Origin: QGON01 sp963691905 | GTDB lineage: Bacteria > Pseudomonadota > Gammaproteobacteria > Chromatiales > Chromatiaceae | DNA: 64,000 bases | Direction: 5' to 3' | Assembly: GCA_963691905.1 (NCBI GenBank) | Contig: OY829892.1 | Location: 372,001-436,000, forward strand | Shown here: positions 44,989-52,701 of the stretch, in pieces | Numbering within the stretch: the first letter of the stretch is position 1 | Layout of the letters: each line of letters starts with the position of its first letter | Position numbers and translations under genes: made by a program | The notes under the pieces: generated by a model | Told to the model about the DNA's origin: nothing | What the model saw: the letters and a program-made list of their open reading frames with translations, nothing else | Database searches by the model: none

Positions 44989-46095
44989 CTACGGTGTATC
45001 CAACTGGGCGAGGATATTTCTGGCCACCCGTCGCTGGTCGGCGTTGCCCTCTTCCAGAATCTCGTAGAGCAGTTCGCGGGCCTGCTCCACATCGCCAGCG
45101 TCACGGGATGTCTGGACCTGACGAAACATCTCTTCCACCGACGGTCCATCGTCCTCATCTTCCTCATCCTCGATGGCATCGAGTTGGGCCTCCATCTCAT
45201 CATCGGTCAGGGGCACGAAACGATCAGGATCGACGTAGTCATTCGCAGGGTCTATCTCCGAACCCATCGGTGTCTCAGGCTCGGGGGTTGCCGCTGACGA
45301 ACCGGCGGTGGCCGCCGCCATCGCAGGCTCGACAGCCGCGTCTTCGGAGTCATCCTCTTTCTTGCGCACAAAACTCGCAGAGAAGAAAACGCCTATTTCG
45401 AACAGCACCCACATGGGCAGGGCGAGAAGCGTCTGGGAGATGATATCCGGTGGCGTCAGAAACATGCCGACGACAAAGGCACCGACGATGATGTAGGGAC
45501 GTTTGGATCTCATGCTCTCCGGCGTCGTCACCCCCATCCACACCAGAATGATAGTTGCGATCGGCACCTCAAAGGCGATGCCAAAGGCGAAAAACAGGGT
45601 CATGACAAAATCGAGATAACTACCCATATCGGTAGCCATCTCGATCCCTTCCGGCGCGGTGCTGGTGAGAAATGCGAAGACCAGCGGAAAAACAATAAAA
45701 TAGGCGAAGCACACGCCCAGATAGAAGAGCAGAGTGCTGGAGACCAGCAGCGGCATAACCAGACGCTTCTCGTGCTTGTAGAGTCCTGGCGCCACAAAGG
45801 CCCAGAACTGGTGAAGAATAAAGGGAATAGCCAAAAACACAGCCATCTGCAGAGTGAGTTTAAACGGGATCAGGAATGGATCGATCGGCTTGGTCGAGAT
45901 CATGGTGCTGCCTTCCGGCAACGCGCTTCTCAACGGATCGGAAACCATGATGTAGAGGTCGTTGGCAAAAGGGAACAGCACCAGGAAGATCGCCAACACC
46001 ACCAGCACCATGCGCAGCACACGATCCCGCAGTTCGAGAAGGTGGGCGACCAGCGGTTGTTCGGAACTAGGAGTAGCCTGGGAATTGTCAGCCAA
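44989..46095 (-). CDS. tatC: Twin-arginine translocase subunit TatC with long acidic tail
   Basis: About 368 residues. The TatC core has six helices and the conserved start HLLELRDRVLR, FAFLTSTAPEGI and a TPPDIISQTLLALPMW end. About 110 residues of acidic, Ala/Glu/Asp-rich sequence follow (for example DAIEDEEDEDDGPSVEEMF); most TatC proteins stop soon after helix six, so this tail is an oddity. TTG at 46095 is chosen because it lies 7 bases after the tatB stop and gives LADNSQATPSS. It pairs with TatB to bind twin-arginine signals, such as the NosL-type protein here. Confidence 0.92.
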   Translation of the reverse strand: MADNSQATPSSEQPLVAHLLELRDRVLRMVLVVLAIFLVLFPFANDLYIMVSDPLRSALPEGSTMISTKPIDPFLIPFKLTLQMAVFLAIPFILHQFWAFVAPGLYKHEKRLVMPLLVSSTLLFYLGVCFAYFIVFPLVFAFLTSTAPEGIEMATDMGSYLDFVMTLFFAFGIAFEVPIATIILVWMGVTTPESMRSKRPYIIVGAFVVGMFLTPPDIISQTLLALPMWVLFEIGVFFSASFVRKKEDDSEDAAVEPAMAAATAGSSAATPEPETPMGSEIDPANDYVDPDRFVPLTDDEMEAQLDAIEDEEDEDDGPSVEEMFRQVQTSRDAGDVEQARELLYEILEEGNADQRRVARNILAQLDTP

Positions 46096-46102
46096 CGGAA
46101 AC

Positions 46103-46435
46103 CTACTTGTCAGTACCGGGGATCTCGCGATCCTCGAGGGTGTTCTTGGCGTCATTCAACGACTTGGAGGCGGAACGTTCGACATCGTAGAGATCTTTTC
46201 GGGTATCCTCGATGATCTCCTCCAACGGGTTGGACATCTGCTTTTCGAGGATCTGTTTCAGCTCGTCCGCCTTGATCTCCTTGTCGATATCCGCCTTAAC
46301 ATTCGCCACAAAACGGCGGCCGCGGCCAAGCCAGTGGCCTGCGACACGCGCCACCTTGGGCAAACGTTCAGGACCTATGACCACCAACGCAACGAGCGCG
46401 ATAATACCCAGTTCCCAGAAACCGATGTCAAACAT
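46103..46435 (-). CDS. tatB: Twin-arginine translocase subunit TatB
   Basis: 110 residues. An N-terminal helix MFDIGFWELGIIALVALVVIGPERLP and the amphipathic stretch after it are typical of TatB, as is the Glu in WELG. The C-terminus is charged. It is the second gene of tatABC, downstream of the his genes. Confidence 0.93.
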   Translation of the reverse strand: MFDIGFWELGIIALVALVVIGPERLPKVARVAGHWLGRGRRFVANVKADIDKEIKADELKQILEKQMSNPLEEIIEDTRKDLYDVERSASKSLNDAKNTLEDREIPGTDK

Positions 46436-46474
46436 TGTTGGATCTCAAGCTGTCCCAGAGACGGGATAAAGGAA

Positions 46475-46726
46475 TCAGGTCTTGTCTTTCTCTTTCTCTT
46501 TGGAGGTGACTTCCCCTTCCACTACAGTGCCGGACTCAGACTCTTCGATCTGTTCGCGCTTCTCACTGGATTCGGCCTTTTCACTGTCAGTCATGGCGCC
46601 TTTGAAGCCCTTGACGGCGTTGCCGAGATCAGAGCCGATATTTTTCAGCCGTTTCGTGCCAAACAACAACAGAACGATCGCCAGAACAATCAACAACTGC
46701 CAAATACTGATACCACCAATACCCAT
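46475..46726 (-). CDS. tatA: Twin-arginine translocase subunit TatA
   Basis: 83 residues from ATG at 46726 (MGIGGISIWQLLIVLAIVLLLFG), followed by the amphipathic FGTKRLKNIGSDLGNAVKGFK helix and a charged tail rich in Glu/Lys. It forms the pore ring of the Tat system with TatB and TatC. An upstream start at 46750 would add eight unrelated residues. Confidence 0.92.
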   Translation of the reverse strand: MGIGGISIWQLLIVLAIVLLLFGTKRLKNIGSDLGNAVKGFKGAMTDSEKAESSEKREQIEESESGTVVEGEVTSKEKEKDKT

Positions 46727-46872
46727 AATCTTCTCCGCTCCCCGGTTCAAACCGGATGTCTATCTATTTTCGTTCCGGCCAGAGGAAACCTCGGCCATCG
46801 ATGCGGGGGATAATACCCCAGTTATGCCCCGGCGGTAAGCACCGCTGTCACTCAGGCTGAATTCCTGTGACA

Positions 46873-47190
46873 CTATTTGCCACGACTGGCCTTCTCCTCC
46901 AACCCGGAAAGCCCGAAACGGCGTTCCAACTCCTGCAGCACATCATTTGGCCCCAGACCCTGCTGAGCCAGCAGGACCATGGTGTGGAACCACAGATCCG
47001 CTGTCTCGTAGATGATCTTCTCCGGCACCCCATCCTTGGCCGCCATCACCGTCTCGGTCGCCTCTTCGCCGATCTTTTTAAGAATCGCGTCCAGCCCTTT
47101 GGCGTAGAGTTTCGCCACATAGGAGCTGTCGGGCTCCGCCTGCTTGCGCTCCTCCAGCACCTGGGCCAGTTGTTCCAGTACATCGCTCAT
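46873..47190 (-). CDS. hisE: Phosphoribosyl-ATP pyrophosphatase HisE
   Basis: 105 residues, a full MazG-like HisE: KIGEEATETVMAAKDG carries the EExxE metal site, and YETADLWFHTMVLLAQQGL the second. It removes pyrophosphate from phosphoribosyl-ATP, step 2 of histidine synthesis. It is the last his gene before tatABC. Confidence 0.93.
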   Translation of the reverse strand: MSDVLEQLAQVLEERKQAEPDSSYVAKLYAKGLDAILKKIGEEATETVMAAKDGVPEKIIYETADLWFHTMVLLAQQGLGPNDVLQELERRFGLSGLEEKASRGK

Positions 47191-47304
47191 CTTTAAATCA
47201 CTATATTAGAAACACAAAGAAAAATTATCAGAATCTCAAGTTTCGGTGTTCAAGCCATCCTGTGAAGATGTAGGCGACGTTTAATTCATTACATGAGCAT
47301 CGGG

Positions 47305-47361
47305 TAGGGTGCGCCGCGCGCACCAGAATAAGCAATCATGGTGCGCACAGCGCACCCTACG
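47305..47361. repeat. Palindromic repeat, family 2 (paired unit)
   Basis: Two GGTGCGC units face each other, with the linker CAGAATAAGCAATCAT between them; the same arrangement and almost the same linker recur at 58677-58742. It lies between hisI and hisE. Confidence 0.8.
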
Positions 47362-47367
47362 CTCTAT

Positions 47368-47748
47368 TCACCCATATATCTGACTCGGATCTTTCAGCAC
47401 AGGTAACACTTCGACCCACTCGCCATCCTGCAGTTCCCGGTAGAAACAGTTGTGGCGACCGGTATGGCAGGCGATGCCGCCCTTCTGTTCCACCTCCAGC
47501 AACACCACATCCGCGTCACAATCGACCCGGATCGCGCTGACTGCCTGCTGGTGCCCCGATTCCTCGCCCTTGTGCCAGAGTTTTCCACGGGAACGGGACC
47601 AGTAGACCGCATGACCGGTCTCCTGCGTCAGCCGCAGGGCCTCCCGGTCCATCCAGGCCATCATCAGAATGGTGCCCGTTTCTTTCTCCTGAGCAATTGC
47701 AGGCACCAGGCCCTGCTCATCCCATTTGATGTTGTCGAGCCAGTTCAC
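47368..47748 (-). CDS. hisI: Phosphoribosyl-AMP cyclohydrolase HisI
   Basis: 126 residues. The zinc/Mg site is visible as DCDADVVLLEVEQKG, HTGRHNCFY and the start EQGLVPAIAQ. It opens the adenine ring of phosphoribosyl-AMP, step 3. Its start overlaps the hisF stop by 4 bases. Confidence 0.93.
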   Translation of the reverse strand: MNWLDNIKWDEQGLVPAIAQEKETGTILMMAWMDREALRLTQETGHAVYWSRSRGKLWHKGEESGHQQAVSAIRVDCDADVVLLEVEQKGGIACHTGRHNCFYRELQDGEWVEVLPVLKDPSQIYG

Positions 47749-48515
47749 AGACGGACCTCTACGCCCTGATCCTGCATGAAGCGCTTCGCCTCGCCGATAC
47801 TGTATTCGGCAAAATGGAAGATGCTGGCGGCCAAAACAGCGTCTGCCGCGCCCTCTTTCACCCCATCCACCAGGTGTTGCAGGTTGCCCACGCCCCCGGA
47901 GGCGATCACCGGAATCGGCACCGCCTCGGCGATGGCCCGGGTCAGTTCGTTGTCGAAACCGATCTTGGTGCCATCCCGGTCCATGCTGGTGAGCAGAATC
48001 TCACCGGCGCCGTAGTCCGCCATCCTCTTCGCCCATTCAACGGCGTCGATACCGGTGGGCTTGCGCCCGCCGTGGGTGAAAATCTCCCACTTCAGGGGTT
48101 CTCCATCGCCACTCACCTTCTTCGCGTCGATAGCGACCACGATGCACTGGGAACCGAACTTGGTGGTGGCCTCTTTGACGAACTCCGGATTGAAAACCGC
48201 CGCTGTGTTGATCGCCACCTTGTCCGCCCCTGCATTGAGCATGCGACGCACATCTTCCACCACCCGGATGCCGCCACCCACAGTCAGGGGAATGAAAACT
48301 TCAGACGCCACTTGCTCCACGACGTGGACGATGGTCTCCCGATTATCGGAGCTGGCTGTGATATCGAGAAAGGTGATCTCATCCGCGCCCTCTTCGTTAT
48401 AGCGGCGCGCAACCTCCACCGGGTCGCCTGCGTCACGGATCTCCACGAATTTGACACCCTTGACCACGCGGCCGTTGTCTACATCGAGACAGGGGATGAT
48501 ACGTTTGGCTAGCAT
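47745..48515 (-). CDS. hisF: Imidazole glycerol phosphate synthase, cyclase subunit HisF
   Basis: 256 residues, a TIM barrel with the catalytic Asp at the start (RIIPCLDVDNGRVVKG) and at DITASSDNRE...DRDGTKIGFD. It receives ammonia from HisH to make imidazole glycerol phosphate and AICAR. Coupled to hisI by overlap. Confidence 0.95.
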   Translation of the reverse strand: MLAKRIIPCLDVDNGRVVKGVKFVEIRDAGDPVEVARRYNEEGADEITFLDITASSDNRETIVHVVEQVASEVFIPLTVGGGIRVVEDVRRMLNAGADKVAINTAAVFNPEFVKEATTKFGSQCIVVAIDAKKVSGDGEPLKWEIFTHGGRKPTGIDAVEWAKRMADYGAGEILLTSMDRDGTKIGFDNELTRAIAEAVPIPVIASGGVGNLQHLVDGVKEGAADAVLAASIFHFAEYSIGEAKRFMQDQGVEVRL

Positions 48516-48535
48516 GCTTTATTTACCTTTGCTTA

Positions 48536-48584
48536 ACCACAAAGGACACGAAGAAAAACTTAAACCCTTCGTGGCTTTCGTGGT
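48536..48584. repeat. Inverted repeat between hisF and hisA
   Basis: ACCACAAAGGACACGAAG (48536-48553) faces CTTCGTGGCTTTCGTGGT (48567-48584) across a 13-base loop; the arms pair over about 15 of 18 bases. The ACCACNAAGGACACGAAG-type sequence is common between genes in many proteobacteria. Confidence 0.75.
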
Positions 48585-48590
48585 GAAAAC

Positions 48591-49328
48591 TCACCCCGTC
48601 AACTCATCCGCCAGTCTCTGGCCTTCGGCGAAGTCGAGCGTCCCTTCGTAGATCGCCCGGCCGGTGATGGCAGCGGTGATGTTGGAGGTATCGGCTCTGC
48701 ACAGCGCCTCGATGTCGCCGATGTTGGTGATACCGCCGGAGGCCACGACAGGAATGCTGATGGCATTGGCCAATGCGGTTGTGGCCGCCACATTGGGACC
48801 GGTCATCATGCCGTCTCGACCGATGTCGGTGTAGACGATGGAGGAGACGCCGTCATCCTGGAAACGCCGCGCCAGCTCGGTCACCTCCTGGTCAGTGACC
48901 TCCGCCCAGCCGTTGATTGCGACCATGCCCTCTTTGGCATCCAGGCCGACGATGACATGGCCGGGAAACGCCTTGCAGGCGCGGGCCACAAAATCGGGCT
49001 CTTTCACCGCCTGGGTGCCGATGATGCAGTAGGTCACTCCCGCCTTCAGATAGGCCTCGATGGTCGCCTCGTCACGAATGCCGCCGCCCACCTGTATCGG
49101 CATATCGGGATAGGCCTTGGCAATATTGCGAATAGCGTCGCCATTGACCGGCTCTCCGGCAAATGCGCCGTTGAGATCCACCAGATGCAGGCGTCGTCCA
49201 CCAGCATCCACCCAACGGCCTGCCACCTCCACCGGGTTATTGGAAAACACCGTATCGTCTTCCATGCGTCCCTGACGCAGGCGTACGCATTGACCGTCTT
49301 TCAAATCGATTGCGGGGATTAGTAACAC
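48591..49328 (-). CDS. hisA: HisA phosphoribosylformimino isomerase
   Basis: 245 residues, a TIM barrel beginning LLIPAIDLKDGQCVRLRQG with the catalytic Asp, and the second Asp in YTDIGRDGMMTGPN. It is the Amadori-type isomerase of step 4. It runs in the order hisB-hisH-hisA-hisF-hisI-hisE. Confidence 0.95.
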   Translation of the reverse strand: MLLIPAIDLKDGQCVRLRQGRMEDDTVFSNNPVEVAGRWVDAGGRRLHLVDLNGAFAGEPVNGDAIRNIAKAYPDMPIQVGGGIRDEATIEAYLKAGVTYCIIGTQAVKEPDFVARACKAFPGHVIVGLDAKEGMVAINGWAEVTDQEVTELARRFQDDGVSSIVYTDIGRDGMMTGPNVAATTALANAISIPVVASGGITNIGDIEALCRADTSNITAAITGRAIYEGTLDFAEGQRLADELTG

Positions 49329-49357
49329 ATCAAAGCCCTATCGTTTATTAATGCTCC

Positions 49358-49430
49358 GGGGTCGGAGTCAAATTAATCTGATCATGATCATTTAAAATCA
49401 ATTAAGTCAGTTTAATTTGACTCCGACCCC
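49358..49430. repeat. 73-base element with 19-bp perfect terminal inverted repeats (GGGGTCGGAGTC type)
   Basis: GGGGTCGGAGTCAAATTAA (49358-49376) is exactly inverted at 49412-49430, with an AT-rich interior. Such GGGGTC(G/A)GAGTC ends are the kind associated with RAYT/REP transposases. It abuts the hisH stop and occupies the hisH-hisA gap. Confidence 0.8.
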
Positions 49431-50078
49431 TCATGACGAAACATTCCAATTCACAAAATTCTTCAATAGCCGCAGGCCATCGTCAGCGCTCTTCTCCGGA
49501 TGAAACTGCACCGCAAAAAGATTATCCCGGCCGATGGCGCTGGCGAAGGTAACCCCGAAATCGGTGGTCGCTTCAGTCAGATCGCCATCATCAGGATCGA
49601 CATAATAGCTGTGTACGAAGTAGAAGCGGCTGCCTTCCTCGATATTCTCCCACAGGGGATGATCGTGGTTGTGACTCACCCGGTTCCAGCCCATATGCGG
49701 GATCTTCAACAGCGTCCCATCGGCTCCACGTCCACCGGAAAAATGGCGCACCCTGCCGGAATAGAGTCCGAGCAGTTCGGTGCCACCGTTCTCCTCGCTG
49801 GACTCCATCAACACCTGCTGCCCCATGCAGATACCCAGGAACGGTTTGGATTGTGCTGCATCCAGGATCGCCCGGTTCAGATGGTGATCGGAGATAGCGG
49901 CCATGCAGTCGCGGGCCGCCCCCTGGCCGGGAAAGACCACCCGGTCGGAGTTGAGGATCAGGGTCGGATCATCGGTAACCAGCACCTCGTCGCCGGGAGC
50001 GGTGACATGCTCCACCGCCTTGGCGACGGAGCGCAGATTGCCCATACCGTAGTCAATGACTGCGATGCGTTGTGTCAT
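49431..50078 (-). CDS. hisH: Imidazole glycerol phosphate synthase, glutaminase subunit HisH
   Basis: 215 residues with the triad glutaminase: nucleophile GICMGQQ (Cys), and His and Glu in VQFHPEKS. The start IAVIDYGMGNLRS is the family hallmark. It makes ammonia from glutamine for HisF. Its stop directly meets the inverted-repeat element. Confidence 0.95.
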   Translation of the reverse strand: MTQRIAVIDYGMGNLRSVAKAVEHVTAPGDEVLVTDDPTLILNSDRVVFPGQGAARDCMAAISDHHLNRAILDAAQSKPFLGICMGQQVLMESSEENGGTELLGLYSGRVRHFSGGRGADGTLLKIPHMGWNRVSHNHDHPLWENIEEGSRFYFVHSYYVDPDDGDLTEATTDFGVTFASAIGRDNLFAVQFHPEKSADDGLRLLKNFVNWNVSS

Positions 50079-50111
50079 CGAAATACTGCTCTTTAAAATA
50101 TTGGGGTGAGT

Positions 50112-50702
50112 TTACAGCGTGCCCTTGGTGGAAGGCACCACGTCGGACATACGTGGGTCAGGCTCCAGCGCCATGCGCATCGCCCGGCCCAGCGCCTTGA
50201 ATACCGTTTCAGCCTGATGGTGGGCGTTGATGCCCCTCAGGTTGTCGATGTGCAGGGTCATACCGGCGTGGTTGACCAGTCCCTGAAAAAACTCCAGAAA
50301 GAGATCTACATCGAACTCACCGATACGGGCGCGGGTAAAGGCCACGTTGTACTCCAGACCGGGACGACCGGAGAAGTCGATCACCACCCTGGAAAGTGCT
50401 TCGTCCAACGGCACATAGGCGTGGCCATAGCGACGAATACCCTTTTTATCCCCCAGTGCCTCGGCCAAAGCCTGCCCCAGAGTGATGCCAATATCCTCCA
50501 CTGTGTGGTGCGCATCGATCTCCAGATCGCCCTTGGCATTGACCTCCAGGTCGATCAGGCCGTGACGGGCCACCTGATCCAGCATGTGATCAAGGAAAGG
50601 GACACCGGTCGCGAAACGGGACTCGCCCGTACCGTCCAGATTCAGCGTGATGCTGATCTGAGTCTCCAGTGTATTGCGTTCCACCTGCGCTGTGCGCTGC
50701 AT
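50112..50702 (-). CDS. hisB: Imidazoleglycerol-phosphate dehydratase HisB
   Basis: 196 residues from ATG at 50702, chosen because GGAGTCC precedes it and MQRTAQVERNT is the common start. The twin half-sites with His/Glu are clear: GVPFLDHMLDQVARHGL, DAHHTVEDIGI, and INAHHQAETVFKALGRA. It is the monofunctional form, without the phosphatase domain of enterobacteria. It is first in the his gene run. Confidence 0.95.
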   Translation of the reverse strand: MQRTAQVERNTLETQISITLNLDGTGESRFATGVPFLDHMLDQVARHGLIDLEVNAKGDLEIDAHHTVEDIGITLGQALAEALGDKKGIRRYGHAYVPLDEALSRVVIDFSGRPGLEYNVAFTRARIGEFDVDLFLEFFQGLVNHAGMTLHIDNLRGINAHHQAETVFKALGRAMRMALEPDPRMSDVVPSTKGTL

Positions 50703-50820
50703 GGGAAGGACTCCGAACATTTCGAATTCAACGGCGAACCGCCGACAAAGCACGCATTTTAGAGCAAAATCGACAAAATAGCAGTGCAGAGTATCTGCCG
50801 GCGGGTTTCAGCGTGGATTG

Positions 50821-50860
50821 GCAGGCCTGATCAAGCACAGCGGATCAGGCAAACGCCTAC
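50821..50860. repeat. Half-unit of palindromic repeat family 1
   Basis: GGCCTGATCAAGCACAGCGG then ATCAGGCAAACGCCTAC matches the left half-unit of the family at 22330 and 56529 except for CACA in place of CGTA. It overlaps the rubrerythrin stop by 4 bases. Confidence 0.55.
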
Positions 50861-51435
50861 CAGTTCTCCCCCAGTAACTCGAAGTGGGCCTGCGGATGAA
50901 GGCAGGCGGGACAGACGCCCGGCGCCTCGTCTCCCTCATGCAGATAGCCACAGTTGCGGCAGCGCCAGACCACCTTGCCGTTGCGCTTGAAAACCCGTCC
51001 GGCTTCAAGGTTGTCTGCCAGATCCTGGTAGCGCTTGCCGTGCTGTTTCTCCGCAATGGAGATCGCCTCGAACGCCATTGCCACCTGCTCGAAACCCTCT
51101 TCACGGGCAGTCTTGGCAAACCCCGGGTACATGGTGGTCCACTCATGCTCCTCTCCCGCAGCAGCGTGGCGCAGATTCGTCAGGGTGTCCCCCATGTCGC
51201 CCGCCGGAAAGGTTTCTGTAATCTCCACCTCTCCGCCTTCGAGAAACTTGTAGAAACGTTTGGCGTGCTCCTTCTCCTGGTTCGCAGTCTCCTCGAAGAT
51301 ATGGGCGATCTGCACCAATCCCTCTTTGCGGGCGGCACCTGCATAGTAGGTATAGCGATTGCGCGCCTGTGACTCACCCGCAAACGCGGTCATCAGGTTT
51401 CTTTCGGTGCGGGTTCCTTTAATCGACTGACTCAT
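50857..51435 (-). CDS. Rubrerythrin
   Basis: 192 residues. A four-helix di-iron domain carries paired ExxH motifs (ESQARNRYTYY, EETANQEKEHAKRF, EISIAEKQHGKRY-type), and a C-terminal rubredoxin-like domain has CRNCGYLHEGDEAPGVCPAC. It reduces H2O2 in anaerobic or microaerobic life. It stands alone upstream of the his genes in the same direction. Confidence 0.94.
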   Translation of the reverse strand: MSQSIKGTRTERNLMTAFAGESQARNRYTYYAGAARKEGLVQIAHIFEETANQEKEHAKRFYKFLEGGEVEITETFPAGDMGDTLTNLRHAAAGEEHEWTTMYPGFAKTAREEGFEQVAMAFEAISIAEKQHGKRYQDLADNLEAGRVFKRNGKVVWRCRNCGYLHEGDEAPGVCPACLHPQAHFELLGENW

Positions 51436-51458
51436 ATTTCACCTCATGAAGCAATTAT

Positions 51459-51480
51459 GGTGCGCGCGGCGCACCCTACG
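51459..51480. repeat. Palindromic repeat, family 2 half-unit
   Basis: GGTGCGCGCGGCGCACCCTACG, part of the family at 24884, 44849, 47305 and 58677, between the MBL and rubrerythrin genes. Confidence 0.6.
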
Positions 51481-51514
51481 TTAATCACTGATTCATAACT
51501 CACATCATGAAGTC

Positions 51515-52465
51515 TTAAAACATCTCTGCTTCTACTTCAAGATAGGCAATGCTGACGTGGCTGCCCACCTCCATATCAAAATCGACCCAATCCTTGTAAT
51601 CGGAGAGCAGTTTCACCACGATGGGTTTGATCTCGTAGTCGCTCAAGCCCTCATCCAGCTGCTTCGCCACCTCATTTCTGAGGGTGGAGAGATAACGCTG
51701 GTAGGTTTCCGCAACCTCACGGCCGCCGGTTGCGCCGTGGCCAGGCACAAAAACCGCCGCATCCACTTTCAGAGCCATATCAATGGCCACGATATTGCCC
51801 TTAAACGTCCCATGCCGCATCTGACCCAGACGACCAAGCATGACATTGTCCCCAAGAAACAGTAGCTTCTTTGAAGGAACCTCAATCATCAAATCGGAAT
51901 CGCTATGGGCCTTGGGCTCGAACAGAAAACGGATCTTGAGCCCAGCCAAGGTGACTTCACCACCATGATCAATCGCATGATTTGGCCCTACGACCGCCGT
52001 TCCCCTGGTAGCATTATCCGTCATGCTCAACAGTGAATCGACCCAGCTCTGGCCCTCGCCCTCTTCTATCTTGGCAATCATATTGGGATGACCATAGATC
52101 GCCACCTTCGGATAGGCAGACCGGATCGCCTGATTGGCCAGCCAGTGATCGCCATGGATATGTGTATTCATCACCGCAACCACCGGTTTGTCAGTAATCT
52201 TGCGGATCTGTCGCAGCACCATCTCGCCGATCTGCACGCTGGCGCCGGGATCGACAATCACCACGCCTTCGTCGGTGACAATAAAGGCCGGATTGTTCAT
52301 GAAACCCTGGTTCTCCACTGAAGGCCGCCCCAGAGGACCATGGATGATATAAACACCATCCGCTACCTGATCCGCAGGATAATCCTTTACCGCCGGACCG
52401 CGTTCCGCCGCGACCAGCAGCGCAGGCAACAGGCAAATCATCAAAAAAAGCTTTCTCATCCTCAC
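51515..52465 (-). CDS. Exported MBL-fold metallohydrolase (SoxH-like)
   Basis: 316 residues with a signal peptide (LFLMICLLPALLVAAE). The zinc motifs are MNTHIHGDHWLAN (HxHxDH), EPKAHSDSDLMIEV, FLGDNVM and VPGHGATG. The type is the quinoprotein-relay/SoxH-like metallohydrolase found with methanol or sulfur oxidation genes, though none is next to it here. The substrate is not known. 52466-52701 holds no gene. Confidence 0.85.
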   Translation of the reverse strand: MRMRKLFLMICLLPALLVAAERGPAVKDYPADQVADGVYIIHGPLGRPSVENQGFMNNPAFIVTDEGVVIVDPGASVQIGEMVLRQIRKITDKPVVAVMNTHIHGDHWLANQAIRSAYPKVAIYGHPNMIAKIEEGEGQSWVDSLLSMTDNATRGTAVVGPNHAIDHGGEVTLAGLKIRFLFEPKAHSDSDLMIEVPSKKLLFLGDNVMLGRLGQMRHGTFKGNIVAIDMALKVDAAVFVPGHGATGGREVAETYQRYLSTLRNEVAKQLDEGLSDYEIKPIVVKLLSDYKDWVDFDMEVGSHVSIAYLEVEAEMF

Positions 52466-52701
52466 TCCTCATGGTTACCCGTCAACGGGCTTTTAGTTAT
52501 TGTAGATGAATGGTCAGGATCTCCAACCGGAAGACGTACAGGGAAGTTTCTCCCCGAAAATGGATCCGTCCAGTAGGTGGTCTATCCTAATGGGTATCAA
52601 AATAACATCACAGTCTCACCAGCAACCCCTCGCCTTGTTACTACCCCGTATCCTATGGATTGAATACCGCACAACAGGTTAATAAAACCATCAGGACAAA
52701 G

